NCBI RefSeq assembly: GCF_021531055.1
Contig: NZ_JADYTL010000007.1
Coordinates: forward strand, 81,228 to 145,227
Direction: 5' to 3'
Length of the DNA: 64,000 bases
Source: Collinsella tanakaei
Lineage (GTDB): Bacteria > Actinomycetota > Coriobacteriia > Coriobacteriales > Coriobacteriaceae
The position numbers and the translations under genes were made by a program. The notes below the pieces were generated by a model. It was given only the letters and a program-made list of their open reading frames with translations, ran no database searches and had not been told where the DNA came from. Shown piece after piece: positions 19,001 to 27,314 of the stretch. Positions within the stretch are counted from its first letter, which is position 1, and each line of letters starts with the position of its first letter.

Positions 19001-19646
19001 GCGCATCGCGATGCGCGACCTGGAGATTCGCGGCGCGGGGTCGCTCGTGGGCGCCGAGCAGCACGGCAACCTGTCGAGCGTTGGTTTCGACCTGTTCACG
19101 CAGATGCTGGGGCAGGCCGTGGCCGAGGCACGCGGCGAGGGCGGTACCGACCTGGAGCAGGCACAGGTAGCCATCAACCTGCCGGCCGACTTCTATCTGT
19201 CCGAGGAGTACCTGCCGGCGGTCGACCATCGCGTGCTCATCTACCGCAAGCTCGCGGCTGCCGACTTGCTGTCGGTCGTGGACGAGGTGCAGGAGCAGAC
19301 CGAGGCAAGCTTCGGCGAGCTGCCGCTGGCGGCGGCGAACCTGTTCGATCGCGCGCGCATCCGCATCCGGGCGGAGCGCCTGGGGCTCGAGAGCATCTCG
19401 CTCACGCAGGGACGCTTGGTCTATCAGGGGATCGACGTGCCCAAGACGGTGGCGTTCGACCTCAAGGGCAGACTCGGGGCGATCAACTACCCCAAGAGCC
19501 GCAAGTTCACGGTGCCGGCCCGTGCCGGTGCGGGTGCGGGATCGGGTATCGGTCGCGGCGTGGACACCGGCGAGAACGGCTCCGGCGTGGTTGCCGCGGC
19601 GTTGGCGATCCTCGTGCAGCTCGGAGCCTCGGGCGACGACGACTAG
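16062..19646 (+). CDS. mfd: Transcription-repair coupling factor Mfd
   Basis: 1194-aa ATPase that removes stalled RNA polymerase from DNA lesions and recruits UvrA. The UvrB-like N-terminal part includes DYPWKAKADD and FRVHGDTVDVFPA. The RNA polymerase-interacting CarD-like domain begins near FKPGDYVVHATHGIALF. The SF2 translocase has Walker A CGDVGFGKTEVALRA, the DEEQRFGV box and LSATPIPRTMQM. It then has VGRSATQAYAYF and a TRCF C-terminal domain. The ATG at 16062 has GGGAGAT upstream; an in-frame ATG further up lies inside the family-B repeat and would add unlikely residues. A Gly/Ala-rich tail after about residue 1155 is extra to the family core. Confidence 0.97.
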   Translation: MLIHRIAAQLYTAEALQTIEAALAEGQDATLAVSQSGRTLMLAAQFARAPRPTVYIVSGEDAADRAARSLAAYVGLEHVVRFPERTDYPWKAKADDAVVAARCAALGRVASGEPVIMVTSARALLRCVPPRESRYWASTTFAVGEEVPYEEVPARLVGMGYTNADAADAPGLFRVHGDTVDVFPAQATAPVRIEFFGDEIDRIRRMVSSTGQTIGDEDAVEIFPVRELALTDDAVRRISAALYAPAKNDTELAAMLEMIKARIVTPELDRFMPLMYESTASPLAHVSYDALVVLSEPRSLFDDCSRAYEDLERRAGEAKISHLDGLYVRPQQLDFGRQQRLNYVSLIRAGGAVTAELKIEQPALAGSDNRFISRIQEVVNNHYATVFAIPDRGARESMELSFTDESIPFEESLQNAPENAGAVAGGTQVSVTLLKRDADKLNAADLSHAPAITVPTITRGRVTFVDVPIPSGVVVPDAHLAVFSLADLNARMDAKRARGRARRHVDITEVTFPFKPGDYVVHATHGIALFSEIVRQEVAGRERDYFLLEYAGGDKLYVPLEQVDRISRYVGPDGANPRLTRLNTADWSRATTKARKSAKKLAFDLVDLYTRRSSITGFAFGPDTPEQIEMEESFPYEPTRDQLEAIADIKGDMESPKPMDRLLCGDVGFGKTEVALRAAFKCVDGGRQVMVLCPTTILAQQHFETFFERFAPFGVEVEVLSRFRTPAQQKRALAAFAEGKVDVLVGTHRLLSADVNPHNLGLVIIDEEQRFGVQHKEQLKNLREQIDVLTLSATPIPRTMQMAISGVRDMSLITTPPTGRRPVVVHVGEYDPDVVSAAIRLELGRGGQVYYVSNRVKTIDDAVERVHDVVPEARVGVAHGKMSPREVEDVMVQFATGEIDVLVATTIIESGIDNPHTNTLIIEDSQRLGLAQLYQLKGRVGRSATQAYAYFMFPGELPLTEEATERLTALSEYQDLGSGMRIAMRDLEIRGAGSLVGAEQHGNLSSVGFDLFTQMLGQAVAEARGEGGTDLEQAQVAINLPADFYLSEEYLPAVDHRVLIYRKLAAADLLSVVDEVQEQTEASFGELPLAAANLFDRARIRIRAERLGLESISLTQGRLVYQGIDVPKTVAFDLKGRLGAINYPKSRKFTVPARAGAGAGSGIGRGVDTGENGSGVVAAALAILVQLGASGDDD

Positions 19647-19652
19647 TCGGCA

Positions 19653-19723
19653 GGCGACAAGATGGGGCCAGGTGCAAACTTGTCGCTTGCCGACAAGTTT
19701 GCACCTGGCCCCATCTTGTCGCC
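19653..19723. repeat. Inverted pair of the 29-bp repeat (family A)
   Basis: Perfect 33-bp arms 19653-19685 and 19691-19723 with a 5-nt loop. They contain repeat units at 19656-19684 (+) and 19692-19720 (-). It begins 7 bp after the mfd stop and could act as its transcript end. The right end lies 13 bp before the TATACT (19737-19742) of the next gene. Confidence 0.93.
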
Positions 19724-19780
19724 GTCGTGTCGGCGCTATACTGAGGGCACAGTGCCCGCGTTCGCAAGGAGTTGCGCATC

Positions 19781-20863
19781 ATGGCATACGAACAGGACCG
19801 GCGCGGCGTCGACCAGATCAGGCGCCTCGGTCGCTATGTTCTCATCCGGCGGCTCATCACGCTGTGCTGCGTCGGTATCGCCGCTTTGCTCCAAGCCTTC
19901 GTCATCCGCGTGTTCGTCGAGCCCGCCAACCTGCTGTCGGGCGGCTTTACGGGCCTTGCCATCCTCATCGACCGCATCACGCAGCTGTTCGGCGTGAGCT
20001 TTCCCACGTCGGCGGGTATGATCGCGCTCAACATCCCCGTCGCCCTCCTGTGCTGGAAAAGCATCAGCAAGCGGTTCGTGATCTTCTCGATGATCCAGGT
20101 GTTCCTGGCGAGCTTCTTCTTGCAGTTCGTTCCCTTCGAGCCGCTGCTCGACAACACGATCCTGTGCGTGCTGTTCGGCGGCGTGCTCAACGGCCTCGCG
20201 ATCTCCATCGCGCTCAAAAGCGGCGCCTCGACGGCGGGTACCGACTTCATCGCCCTCATGGTGTCCAACAAGACCGGCAAGACCATCTGGGGTCAGGTGT
20301 TCCTGTTCAACTGCGTGATCCTGATCGTGTTCGGCACGATCTTCGGATGGGAGCACGCGGCGTACTCCATCGTGTTCCAGTTCCTGTCCACCAAGACGAT
20401 CGACAGCTTCTACCACCGCTACGACCGCGTGACGCTGCAGATCGCCACCTATCACGCCGACGAGGTGCTCGAAGCCTATAACGACGTGTTCCACCACGGG
20501 TCGACGTGCTTCGAGGCGTACGGCGGCTACAGCAAGAAACCCGTGACCTTCATCGTGAGCGTCGTGTCCTCCTACGAATCGGAGGACGTGATCCGGCTGG
20601 TCCGGCATGTGGACCCACGCGCCGTGATCAACGTGACCAAGTCCGAGAACTTCGTGGGCAATTTCCACCGTGCGCCCGCCGACGAGCCCCTGCCTACCGA
20701 GGTCGACGAAACGCCGGCAAACGACCCTGTGCTCGAGCTTGCCTCCACGATCCGCCGCGGCATGGAGCAATCGACCGATGCTCTGGAACAGACTGCCGCT
20801 GCCCGCGCCGAGCGCGTCGCCGAGGGCCTCGCCGACGCCGCAGATCGGCTTATCGAGAAGTAG
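19781..20863 (+). CDS. YitT-family membrane protein (DUF161/DUF2179)
   Basis: 360 aa. Five to six membrane segments span about residues 20-200. The family motifs are NLLSGGFTGLAILI, SGASTAGTDFIALMVS and the linker STKTIDSFYHRYDRVTLQI. A cytoplasmic DUF2179 domain follows (about residues 215-300). The C-terminal 60 residues are polar and helical. Function is unknown in the family. The ATG at 19781 has AAGGAG 9 bp upstream and TATACT at 19737-19742. A close paralogue lies at 22401-23396 on the other strand, with a Fic gene between. Confidence 0.88.
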   Translation: MAYEQDRRGVDQIRRLGRYVLIRRLITLCCVGIAALLQAFVIRVFVEPANLLSGGFTGLAILIDRITQLFGVSFPTSAGMIALNIPVALLCWKSISKRFVIFSMIQVFLASFFLQFVPFEPLLDNTILCVLFGGVLNGLAISIALKSGASTAGTDFIALMVSNKTGKTIWGQVFLFNCVILIVFGTIFGWEHAAYSIVFQFLSTKTIDSFYHRYDRVTLQIATYHADEVLEAYNDVFHHGSTCFEAYGGYSKKPVTFIVSVVSSYESEDVIRLVRHVDPRAVINVTKSENFVGNFHRAPADEPLPTEVDETPANDPVLELASTIRRGMEQSTDALEQTAAARAERVAEGLADAADRLIEK

Positions 20864-20885
20864 CCCGCTGGCTTTCGGGTGACGT

Positions 20886-22118
20886 TTACAGTCTCAAGAT
20901 GTTCCGTCCCGTATCGCTCAGGCGGAAAACCGGCGGTCTTTTGCTCACCCTTACGATGAGGTTCGCCGAGATAAGCTCATCAAAGGACTTGCGCGCCGTT
21001 GGCCTGCTCACGCTCAGCCACGCGGCGACATCCGCCATACGTGTTTCGTGGAACGCGTCGAACAGCTCCATCTGCGCCGCGTAAAAGAGGACGTCGAGCG
21101 AGCGTTCGGACAGGTCGAGTTTGCAGTGGGCGATGCGTTCCTCGAGCTCGTCGAGCAGATGGCGCTTTTCATCGAGTTCGGCGATAAGCTGCTCTTGCGC
21201 CTCTGAAACGAGCCCGAGCATCGTCATGACGAAATGCGTGCCCTCCGCGCGATTGAGCTTTCGCTCAGCTGTGTCGAATGCACGATAGTAGACGCTTTTG
21301 TGTTCGGCGATCGTTCTTGACAGCGATAAAACGGTGGGCTGGGAAAGCGGCTTGCTGAGGTGCAGCGCGAGCAGATAGCGGCCCGTCCGTCCGTTCCCGT
21401 CGTAAAACGGGTGGATATAGCCGAACAGGAAATGACAGAGCAGCGCGCTGTATGTCTCCGGAATAGCTTCGGAACGTGAGAGCTCAAGCCATTGTGTGAG
21501 CATCTCCTCGATCTTCGCCTCCGGGGAAACACCGACATGCACAACCTTTCCGGTTCCGGTTTCGACCACGACCTGCCCTGTACGGAACAGGCTGTCGCCC
21601 AGCTTATCCTTCTCGTCCAGAGCGTCCACCACAATCGCGTCATACGAGCTGCGGATATCTTGAAGGGTGCGCGGGGGCTGAGGGTTGTCGATGAGTCCGA
21701 GGTAGAGTTTCGCGAACTCGAAGAACGGTGCATGGCGGCCCGGTGATCCGCCGAATGCCGATTCGCGTTGCGCCTCCTCGAGTGCCAGCTCGATATCGCG
21801 ACGCGTACTGTGCACGCCTTCGATCTCGTTGCTGCAGACCACCTCATCCATGATGAGCGTCCGAATGTAGGCGCCGAGCGCCGTGGTTGGAAGGCTGCGC
21901 CACAGAGCGGATACCTTGCGTTCCCGCCTGAGCACCTGCTCGTTCATCAATGACAGTTCACGCGGGACAGCGAGGAACAGCTCTCCTGTATCCAGATGGA
22001 TTCCCGTGCGGAATGTCGATTCGCTCTCGAGTCGCTGTTTGAGTAAGAGCTCATGTTTTTTGTATCTATCGGAGGAGCTGTCAGCATAGAAGAGCTTTTC
22101 AAGCGTTGCGTATGCCAT
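20886..22118 (-). CDS. Fic-domain protein with C-terminal winged helix
   Basis: 410-aa Fic protein. Fic enzymes usually transfer AMP to hydroxyl side chains of target proteins. Visible parts, in order: an N-terminal Fic_N-like region; the inhibitory helix motif SNEIEGVHSTR (about residues 114-124), which marks a self-inhibited class II enzyme; the core HPFYDGNGRTGRYLLA (about 236-251), with the catalytic His and nucleotide-binding Gly/Asn/Arg all intact; and a C-terminal winged helix (MADVAAWLSVSRPTARKSFD). The start has GAGGAGGGA upstream. The gene begins 20 bp from a 51-bp-period repeat array that must overlap its promoter, suggesting self-regulation. No separate antitoxin gene is seen. Confidence 0.9.
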   Translation of the reverse strand: MAYATLEKLFYADSSSDRYKKHELLLKQRLESESTFRTGIHLDTGELFLAVPRELSLMNEQVLRRERKVSALWRSLPTTALGAYIRTLIMDEVVCSNEIEGVHSTRRDIELALEEAQRESAFGGSPGRHAPFFEFAKLYLGLIDNPQPPRTLQDIRSSYDAIVVDALDEKDKLGDSLFRTGQVVVETGTGKVVHVGVSPEAKIEEMLTQWLELSRSEAIPETYSALLCHFLFGYIHPFYDGNGRTGRYLLALHLSKPLSQPTVLSLSRTIAEHKSVYYRAFDTAERKLNRAEGTHFVMTMLGLVSEAQEQLIAELDEKRHLLDELEERIAHCKLDLSERSLDVLFYAAQMELFDAFHETRMADVAAWLSVSRPTARKSFDELISANLIVRVSKRPPVFRLSDTGRNILRL

Positions 22119-22137
22119 ATTCCCTCCTCAAATCAAG

Positions 22138-22310
22138 CTTTCTTTCCGATAGTCTAGCTTATTCCCGTGCTATCGGAAAGAAATCGCGAATTCTTTCCGA
22201 TAGCGTTGGATTGCCCGCGTCTATCGGAAAAAATCCGACGATTCTTTCCGATAGCTATGGAATAGGGGAGCCCATCGGCAACCGGAAGCCGTTTCTTTCC
22301 GATAAGGGGG
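22138..22310. repeat. 51-bp-period array of TTTCCGATAG / CTATCGGAAA arms upstream of fic
   Basis: TTTCCGATAG starts at 22143, 22194 and 22245, with TTTCCGATAA at 22296; every step is exactly 51 bp. The complement CTATCGGAAA starts at 22170 and 22221, with a decayed copy at 22272, again 51 bp apart. The 17-bp stretches between the arms differ in each unit. The segment 22170-22203 can form a 13-bp perfect stem with an 8-nt loop. It begins 20 bp upstream of the fic start; the remaining bases to 22400 hold no gene. Confidence 0.95.
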
Positions 22311-22400
22311 GTTGCCGTGATCCGCGGAGAGCCGATCGCCTGTCGTGCGCAACCGGCTTGGGATCACAGCCCGCGTCGGCAGCGCCGTTCGTGCTCAGCG

Positions 22401-23396
22401 CTACCTGCCGTCGTCCTGCAGCAGGGCGCTGCGCTTGCGGGTGGTCGACGAGCGCGGCGGCAGCTTGTTGGGGTCGGGTACGGCGGTCGGCACCGGTTCG
22501 TCCACGTGACCGTGCCACCAGCCGCCGATGAAGTTGTCGGTGCGCAGGATGTTGATCACCACGCCGGGGTCGATGTCGCGCATGAGCTTGACGATGTCCT
22601 CCGACTCATAGGTGGAAACTACCGCGTGCAGCAGATACATCTTTTCGCGGCTATACCCGCCGATGATCTCGGCGCAGCTGATGCCGTGCTGGAAGCGCTC
22701 GATGTAGGCGGTCATGATCTCGTCGGCGTACTTGGTGGTCACCTGCAGGGTGACACGGTCGTAGCGGTGGTAGAAGCTGTCGATCGATTTGGTCGAGATG
22801 AACTGGAAGACGATGGCGTACGCAGCGTTGTCCCAGCCGAACAGCGCGCCGAAGATCACGAGCACGATGCAGTTGCCCGCGAACACGAAACCCCAGATGG
22901 TCTTGCCGGTCCGGTTGGACACGAGCAGTGCGATGAAATCGGTGCCGCCCGTGGACGCACCCGCCTTGAGCGCGAGCGCGATGGAGATGCCCGACAGGAA
23001 GCCGCCGAACACCACGAGCAGCATCTTGTCATCGAGCAGCGGTTCGAAGTGGAACACCTGCAGAAACAGGGAGGACAGCGCAACCTGCATCATGGAGAAC
23101 AGCACGAAGCGATGGCTGATGCTCTTCCAGCACATGATGGCCACGGGGATGTTGAGCGCGAGCATGCCGAGCGAGGTGTCGATGCGCACGCCGCCAAGCG
23201 AGGTGATGCGGTCGAGCAGTACGGCGATGCCGGTGAATCCGCTCGGCAGCAAGTCGGCGGGGTTCACGAACGCCTGGATGAGGAACGCCTGGAGCAGGGC
23301 CGACGCCGTGACGGCCACCGCGGTGATGATGCGGCGGACGACGGTGAGACGTGCGAGTTCGAGCGCGCGGTCGGAAAGGGTGTCGGCGGCTGCCAC
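22401..23396 (-). CDS. YitT-family membrane protein (paralogue)
   Basis: 331 aa, clearly homologous along its length to the protein at 19781-20863. It shares LLPSGFTGIAVLLDRIT, GASTGGTDFIALLVSN, STKSIDSFYHRYDRVTLQ and YESEDIVKLMRDIDPGVVIN. Membrane segments are in the first 200 residues, with DUF2179 after. Start is GTG at 23396 with AAGGAGG upstream. The C-terminal tail is basic, unlike the acidic tail of the paralogue. The fic gene and its array sit between the two, but the paralogues are on opposite strands, so this is not a simple tandem duplication. Confidence 0.88.
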   Translation of the reverse strand: MAAADTLSDRALELARLTVVRRIITAVAVTASALLQAFLIQAFVNPADLLPSGFTGIAVLLDRITSLGGVRIDTSLGMLALNIPVAIMCWKSISHRFVLFSMMQVALSSLFLQVFHFEPLLDDKMLLVVFGGFLSGISIALALKAGASTGGTDFIALLVSNRTGKTIWGFVFAGNCIVLVIFGALFGWDNAAYAIVFQFISTKSIDSFYHRYDRVTLQVTTKYADEIMTAYIERFQHGISCAEIIGGYSREKMYLLHAVVSTYESEDIVKLMRDIDPGVVINILRTDNFIGGWWHGHVDEPVPTAVPDPNKLPPRSSTTRKRSALLQDDGR

Positions 23397-23577
23397 GGGT
23401 TCCTCCTTATGGATCTAGCTGGATATCGCGCCGATTCTACCTGTGTAGCTGCGCAAAAGGCAAGGCTTCCGATAGGCGATACGCTTCCGCCACGACGTCC
23501 ACATACTGGGGTTTTATTCCGCCGCTCGGGCAGCGCACGGCGCGCAATCGCCCCCGGCCGGTGGAGCGTCCCTGTCG

Positions 23578-23583
23578 TATAAT
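23578..23583 (+). promoter_or_regulatory. -10 element of recQ
   Basis: TATAAT at 23578-23583, 86 bp before the recQ start, in the gap between divergent yitT and recQ genes. No convincing -35 is visible. Confidence 0.5.
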
Positions 23584-23668
23584 CCACTGACACGGACACA
23601 GCGCTGGATTTTGCCGCGCCGCGGGCGCGGGCGCATGTGAGGCGAGAAGGGCGGAGGTGGCAAGCGGT

Positions 23669-25705
23669 ATGACCGACATCATGGACGAGGCGAGGCAGAC
23701 GCTTTCGCGCTACTTCGGCTACGAGAGCTTCCGTCCCGGTCAGGACCGGCTGGTCCAGGCGATTCTCGCCGGTCGCGACGCCCTCGGCGTCATGCCCACC
23801 GGTGCCGGCAAATCCATCTGCTACCAGGTTCCCGCGCTCATGCTGCCCGGTATCACGTTCGTGGTGAGCCCGCTCGTCTCGCTCATGGGCGATCAAGTTC
23901 GCGCCCTCAAGGCCACCGGCGCCCGTCCGAGCTTCCTCAACTCGTCGCTTTCGCCCGCGCAGCAAAACACGGTGCTCAAGCGCGCCCGCGAGGGTTGGTA
24001 CCAGATCATGTACGTGGCGCCCGAGCGCCTGCTCGAGCCGCGCTTCCTCGCGTTCGCCCAGGCTGCGGCCGCATCCGATGGCATCGGCGTGCCGCTCGTG
24101 GCGGTCGACGAGGCGCACTGCATCTCGCAGTGGGGCCAGGATTTCCGCCCGTCGTACCTGCAGATCGCGCAATTCGTCGACGCGCTGCCCGCACGTCCGG
24201 TCGTGGCGGCCTTTACCGCGACGGCGACCGAGCGCGTCCGCGCCGATATCGTCTCGATGCTCGGGTTGCACCGCCCTGAGACCGTGGTGACCGGCTTTGA
24301 TCGCGCGAACCTCTTCTTCGGCGTGGAGGAGATGGGCGACAAGGCCAAGACGGTGTGGATCCGCGATTACGCGCTCGCCCACGCCGACGAGAGCGGCATC
24401 GTGTACTGCTCGACCCGCAAGGCCGTCGACGAGCTGTATCTCAAGCTCGCCCACGCGCTCGAGCCGCAGGGCGTCCATGTGGTGCGCTATCACGCGGGCA
24501 TGTCCAACGCCGATCGCACGGAAAGCCAGGTCGCCTTCATCAACGACACCGCGCCGGTGATCGTGGCCACCAACGCCTTCGGCATGGGTATCGACAAGCC
24601 CAACGTGCGCTACGTGATCCACAACAACGTGCCCGAGAGCATCGAGGCCTACTATCAGGAGGCTGGCCGTGCCGGTCGCGACGGCGATCCGGCGAGCTGC
24701 TATTTGCTGTGGAACGGCAACGACTTCCGCCTGCGCCGCTACCTGATCGACCGCGAGTATGAGGGCGACGAGGTCGAGACCGAGGCGCGCGAGTTCGCGC
24801 GGCAGAACCGATACCGCCTGCTCAACGCCATGGAGGGCTACTGCCAGACGACAGGTTGTCTGCACGAGTACATCCTGCGCTACTTCGGCGACGAGGGGGC
24901 GCTCGGCGTGCACGGGCACGTGGGTGCGGGTGCCGATGCGGGCGATTCCGTGCCCGACGGAGCACCGGCCTTCACAGCGGGGGTGACCTCCGCAGGTTGC
25001 GGCACCTGTTCAAACTGCACCACGCCCTACGAGACCGAGGACGTGACCGACATCGCGCGCGCCGCGGTCCAGCTCGTACGCGAGGTCAACGGGCGGTTCG
25101 GCCGCGCGACCATCGCCGATGCGCTCCACGGTGCCAACAACGAGAAGATCCGCGGGTACCGTTTGGACGCCACGTCGGGATACGGATCGCTTCGCGCCGA
25201 GAAAACCGCCCGCATCAAAGACGTGCTCGGCCAGCTCATCGGACGCGGATACCTGGAGCAGTCGCAGGGCCAGTATCCGGTGGTCGGCCTGGGCCCGCGC
25301 GCCGTCGAGGTGCTCGTCGATAGTCCCGAGCAGCCGTTCTCGTTCACGATGAAGCGGCGGGCGGCGTACACGCGAGCCAAGACGCGCGTGCAGCGCGCGG
25401 TCGACCGGGTCCGCAGCCAGATCGAGGCCGAGCAGGATGCCGCGTGCGCGCCCACGCGTCCCCATGTGGGCGACGACGCCGAGTTGTTCGAGCGGCTGCG
25501 CGAGCTGCGGCGCGATTTTGCCGCCGAGCGCCAGTGGGCGCCGTATATGATCTGCTCGGACAAGGCGCTACGCGGTATGTGCCGTCGCCGTCCGCTCACG
25601 CGCGTCGAACTGCTCGAGGTCCCCGGTATCGGCGAGAAGAAGGCCGACGACTTCGGCGACGCGTTCCTGTCGGCCATCCAGCAGTTCGAGGACGAACAGC
25701 TGTAA
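23669..25705 (+). CDS. recQ: ATP-dependent DNA helicase RecQ
   Basis: 678-aa 3'-5' helicase for recombination and fork repair. Motif 0 FRPGQDRLVQAIL, Walker A MPTGAGKSICYQ, DEAHCISQWGQDFRPSY (motif II and aromatic loop), FTATAT and GRAGRDGDP (motif VI) are all present. The zinc-binding Cys are in EGYCQTTGC and GCGTCSNC. A winged RQC domain and a C-terminal HRDC domain (about residues 595-675, ending LEVPGIGEKKADDFG) complete it. A Gly/Ala-rich insert of about 25 residues (GAGADAGDSVPDG) splits the zinc-binding region. ATG 23669 is used; GTG 23657 lies inside the ribosome-binding site. Confidence 0.95.
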   Translation: MTDIMDEARQTLSRYFGYESFRPGQDRLVQAILAGRDALGVMPTGAGKSICYQVPALMLPGITFVVSPLVSLMGDQVRALKATGARPSFLNSSLSPAQQNTVLKRAREGWYQIMYVAPERLLEPRFLAFAQAAAASDGIGVPLVAVDEAHCISQWGQDFRPSYLQIAQFVDALPARPVVAAFTATATERVRADIVSMLGLHRPETVVTGFDRANLFFGVEEMGDKAKTVWIRDYALAHADESGIVYCSTRKAVDELYLKLAHALEPQGVHVVRYHAGMSNADRTESQVAFINDTAPVIVATNAFGMGIDKPNVRYVIHNNVPESIEAYYQEAGRAGRDGDPASCYLLWNGNDFRLRRYLIDREYEGDEVETEAREFARQNRYRLLNAMEGYCQTTGCLHEYILRYFGDEGALGVHGHVGAGADAGDSVPDGAPAFTAGVTSAGCGTCSNCTTPYETEDVTDIARAAVQLVREVNGRFGRATIADALHGANNEKIRGYRLDATSGYGSLRAEKTARIKDVLGQLIGRGYLEQSQGQYPVVGLGPRAVEVLVDSPEQPFSFTMKRRAAYTRAKTRVQRAVDRVRSQIEAEQDAACAPTRPHVGDDAELFERLRELRRDFAAERQWAPYMICSDKALRGMCRRRPLTRVELLEVPGIGEKKADDFGDAFLSAIQQFEDEQL

Positions 25706-25837
25706 GGATTCGCCGTCTACTGGGGAAGGGTGGCGGCATCGACGGGTCGAAACGTGCCGCCTACCTGCTCAATCAGAGATTGAACCGGACCCCGTGAGAT
25801 AATCGACCCACGCACGCCGTCCTGATCGGGGGTCATC

Positions 25838-27175
25838 ATGTTCTGTAGGCACTGTGGGAAGAAGTTGCCGGACGACTCGCATTTTTGCACGTACTGCGGC
25901 AAGAACGTCGAGGTGGACGACGATGCGGCTCAGGTCGGGGGCGACGCGGCGACCGTCGATGACGGCACGACCTCCGACGCTCGGGAGCCTGCGGACGATG
26001 GCGCGTCGGTCGCCGAGCCGTTGAACGATGGGCTCGCCGCGACGGACGCCGCGGTCGGTCGCGATGACGCCGCGAACGCCGGTGCCGCGACAGACACCGC
26101 ATCCGCCTCCGATGACGCCGCGCACGCCGACGCCGCCGCGCCCCCAGCCGGCTTTACCTCGGATGCCCCCGCTGCGTCGCATGCGCCGAGCGCGTCCCAT
26201 GCCAACGTCGCATCGACGAAGCGCTGGATACCCATCGCCATCGCGGTGGCGGTCGTGGTCATCGCCGCCATCGGTGTCGGTGTGTTCGTGCAACAGCGCG
26301 CCGAGGCCGAGCGCATCGCCCAGCAGGAGCGTGCGGAGCGCGAGCGGGAACAGGAGGAGCGCCTCGAACGGCTTTCGATCGCCCACGATGTGAGAATCGG
26401 TGTTTCCGCAAACGGATGGGATACCGATGACGGCAGCGCGCCGCTGCCGGTGCATGTCGAGGGGATGACCGACGCCGGCGACACCTACGAGGAGATCCAA
26501 TTCGTCGACGGCGCCGGCGACGGCATCTCGCTTTTGCCGGGAACCTACACGATCGACGTCGCTGCATCGCCCTTTGCGGAATACGGGCGCATGTACGATT
26601 ACACGGTCGACCCGTTCACGGTCGAGGTCGATGACGACCTCGAGGAAAAGACCCTGATCGACCTGTCGGATGAGATTCAGATCGAGCTCACCTATCCCGA
26701 CAACCTCACGGAAGACGGTATCGAGCGGGCGCGCGAGATCGCGCTGAACGGCGGCTACGACGAGGCCGATGAGCTGGCGGACAAGGCGTACGAGCGCTAT
26801 TTCGACGACGATGACGACGATGACGACCGCACGCCCTCCTCATCCACGAGCTCCTCGGGTCTCAACACGAAGACCTACGACGGCGACTTCTTCGAGATCG
26901 ACTTGCCCGCAGCATGGGAGATCAATGTCGCCAGCGGTGGCGGGGACGTGCTTGCGCGTCATTCCATCAAGCTCGAGGGCGAGACCATCCTGACGATCGA
27001 CGTCATGATGGGCGACGAGGACGTTTCCGGCACTATCACCGATGCGGGCGGCATGGAAAAGCTCGGGGTGACAAGCGACGGCAACGCGGTCATCGCCGTG
27101 CGCGGCAACGGGACCGTCGCCTACAACAGCATGGAGCTTATCGCGCAGACGCTCAAGACCATCGACATCGACTAG
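25838..27175 (+). CDS. Zinc-ribbon, single-helix membrane protein of unknown function
   Basis: 445 aa. The N-terminal zinc ribbon is MFCRHCGKKLPDDSHFCTYC. An Ala/Asp-rich spacer (about residues 28-125) leads to one membrane helix (WIPIAIAVAVVVIAAIGVGVFV, about 130-151). A charged helical stretch and an outer region of beta character follow. An Asp run (FDDDDDDDD) sits near residue 330. The last 100 residues (SSGLNTKTYDGDFFEIDLPA...) look like a small folded domain. The zinc ribbon would be cytoplasmic and the rest outside. Similar 'zinc-ribbon domain-containing' envelope proteins are common in Coriobacteriia; function unknown. Confidence 0.72.
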   Translation: MFCRHCGKKLPDDSHFCTYCGKNVEVDDDAAQVGGDAATVDDGTTSDAREPADDGASVAEPLNDGLAATDAAVGRDDAANAGAATDTASASDDAAHADAAAPPAGFTSDAPAASHAPSASHANVASTKRWIPIAIAVAVVVIAAIGVGVFVQQRAEAERIAQQERAEREREQEERLERLSIAHDVRIGVSANGWDTDDGSAPLPVHVEGMTDAGDTYEEIQFVDGAGDGISLLPGTYTIDVAASPFAEYGRMYDYTVDPFTVEVDDDLEEKTLIDLSDEIQIELTYPDNLTEDGIERAREIALNGGYDEADELADKAYERYFDDDDDDDDRTPSSSTSSSGLNTKTYDGDFFEIDLPAAWEINVASGGGDVLARHSIKLEGETILTIDVMMGDEDVSGTITDAGGMEKLGVTSDGNAVIAVRGNGTVAYNSMELIAQTLKTIDID

Positions 27176-27200
27176 CTGCCGAGGATCGAACCGAAAAGCA

Positions 27201-27226
27201 GCGCGGGCGCATGAAGTCGCCCGCGC
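27201..27226. terminator. Bidirectional hairpin between convergent genes
   Basis: GCGCGGGCG (27201-27209) pairs perfectly with CGCCCGCGC (27218-27226). It serves the zinc-ribbon gene and possibly the convergent dehydrogenase gene. Confidence 0.55.
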
Positions 27227-27314
27227 CGCGTGCTGTATGCGGCGTTGTGCTATCGCCGGCCGCCTTGCTTCGTCGTACTATCGCGGACCGCGCCCGCTCG
27301 CTGCGTGTTCCGCC

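Noticed and set aside
16161..19229. A 1022-codon open frame antisense to mfd
   Set aside because: Its residue make-up (long His/Arg/Val/Leu runs) is what high-GC codon bias gives on the opposite strand, and mfd is fully conserved in the sense frame.
22138..22310. CRISPR array
   Set aside because: Conserved parts are 10-13 bp inverted arms with 14- and 17-bp variable parts; there is no cas gene and no standard repeat/spacer size.
22106..22531. A + frame reading through the 51-bp array as 17-residue repeats (LSDS...IGK)
   Set aside because: The period is divisible by three, so the frame stays open, but only the DNA arms are conserved, not the residues between, and it runs into the antisense of the yitT gene.
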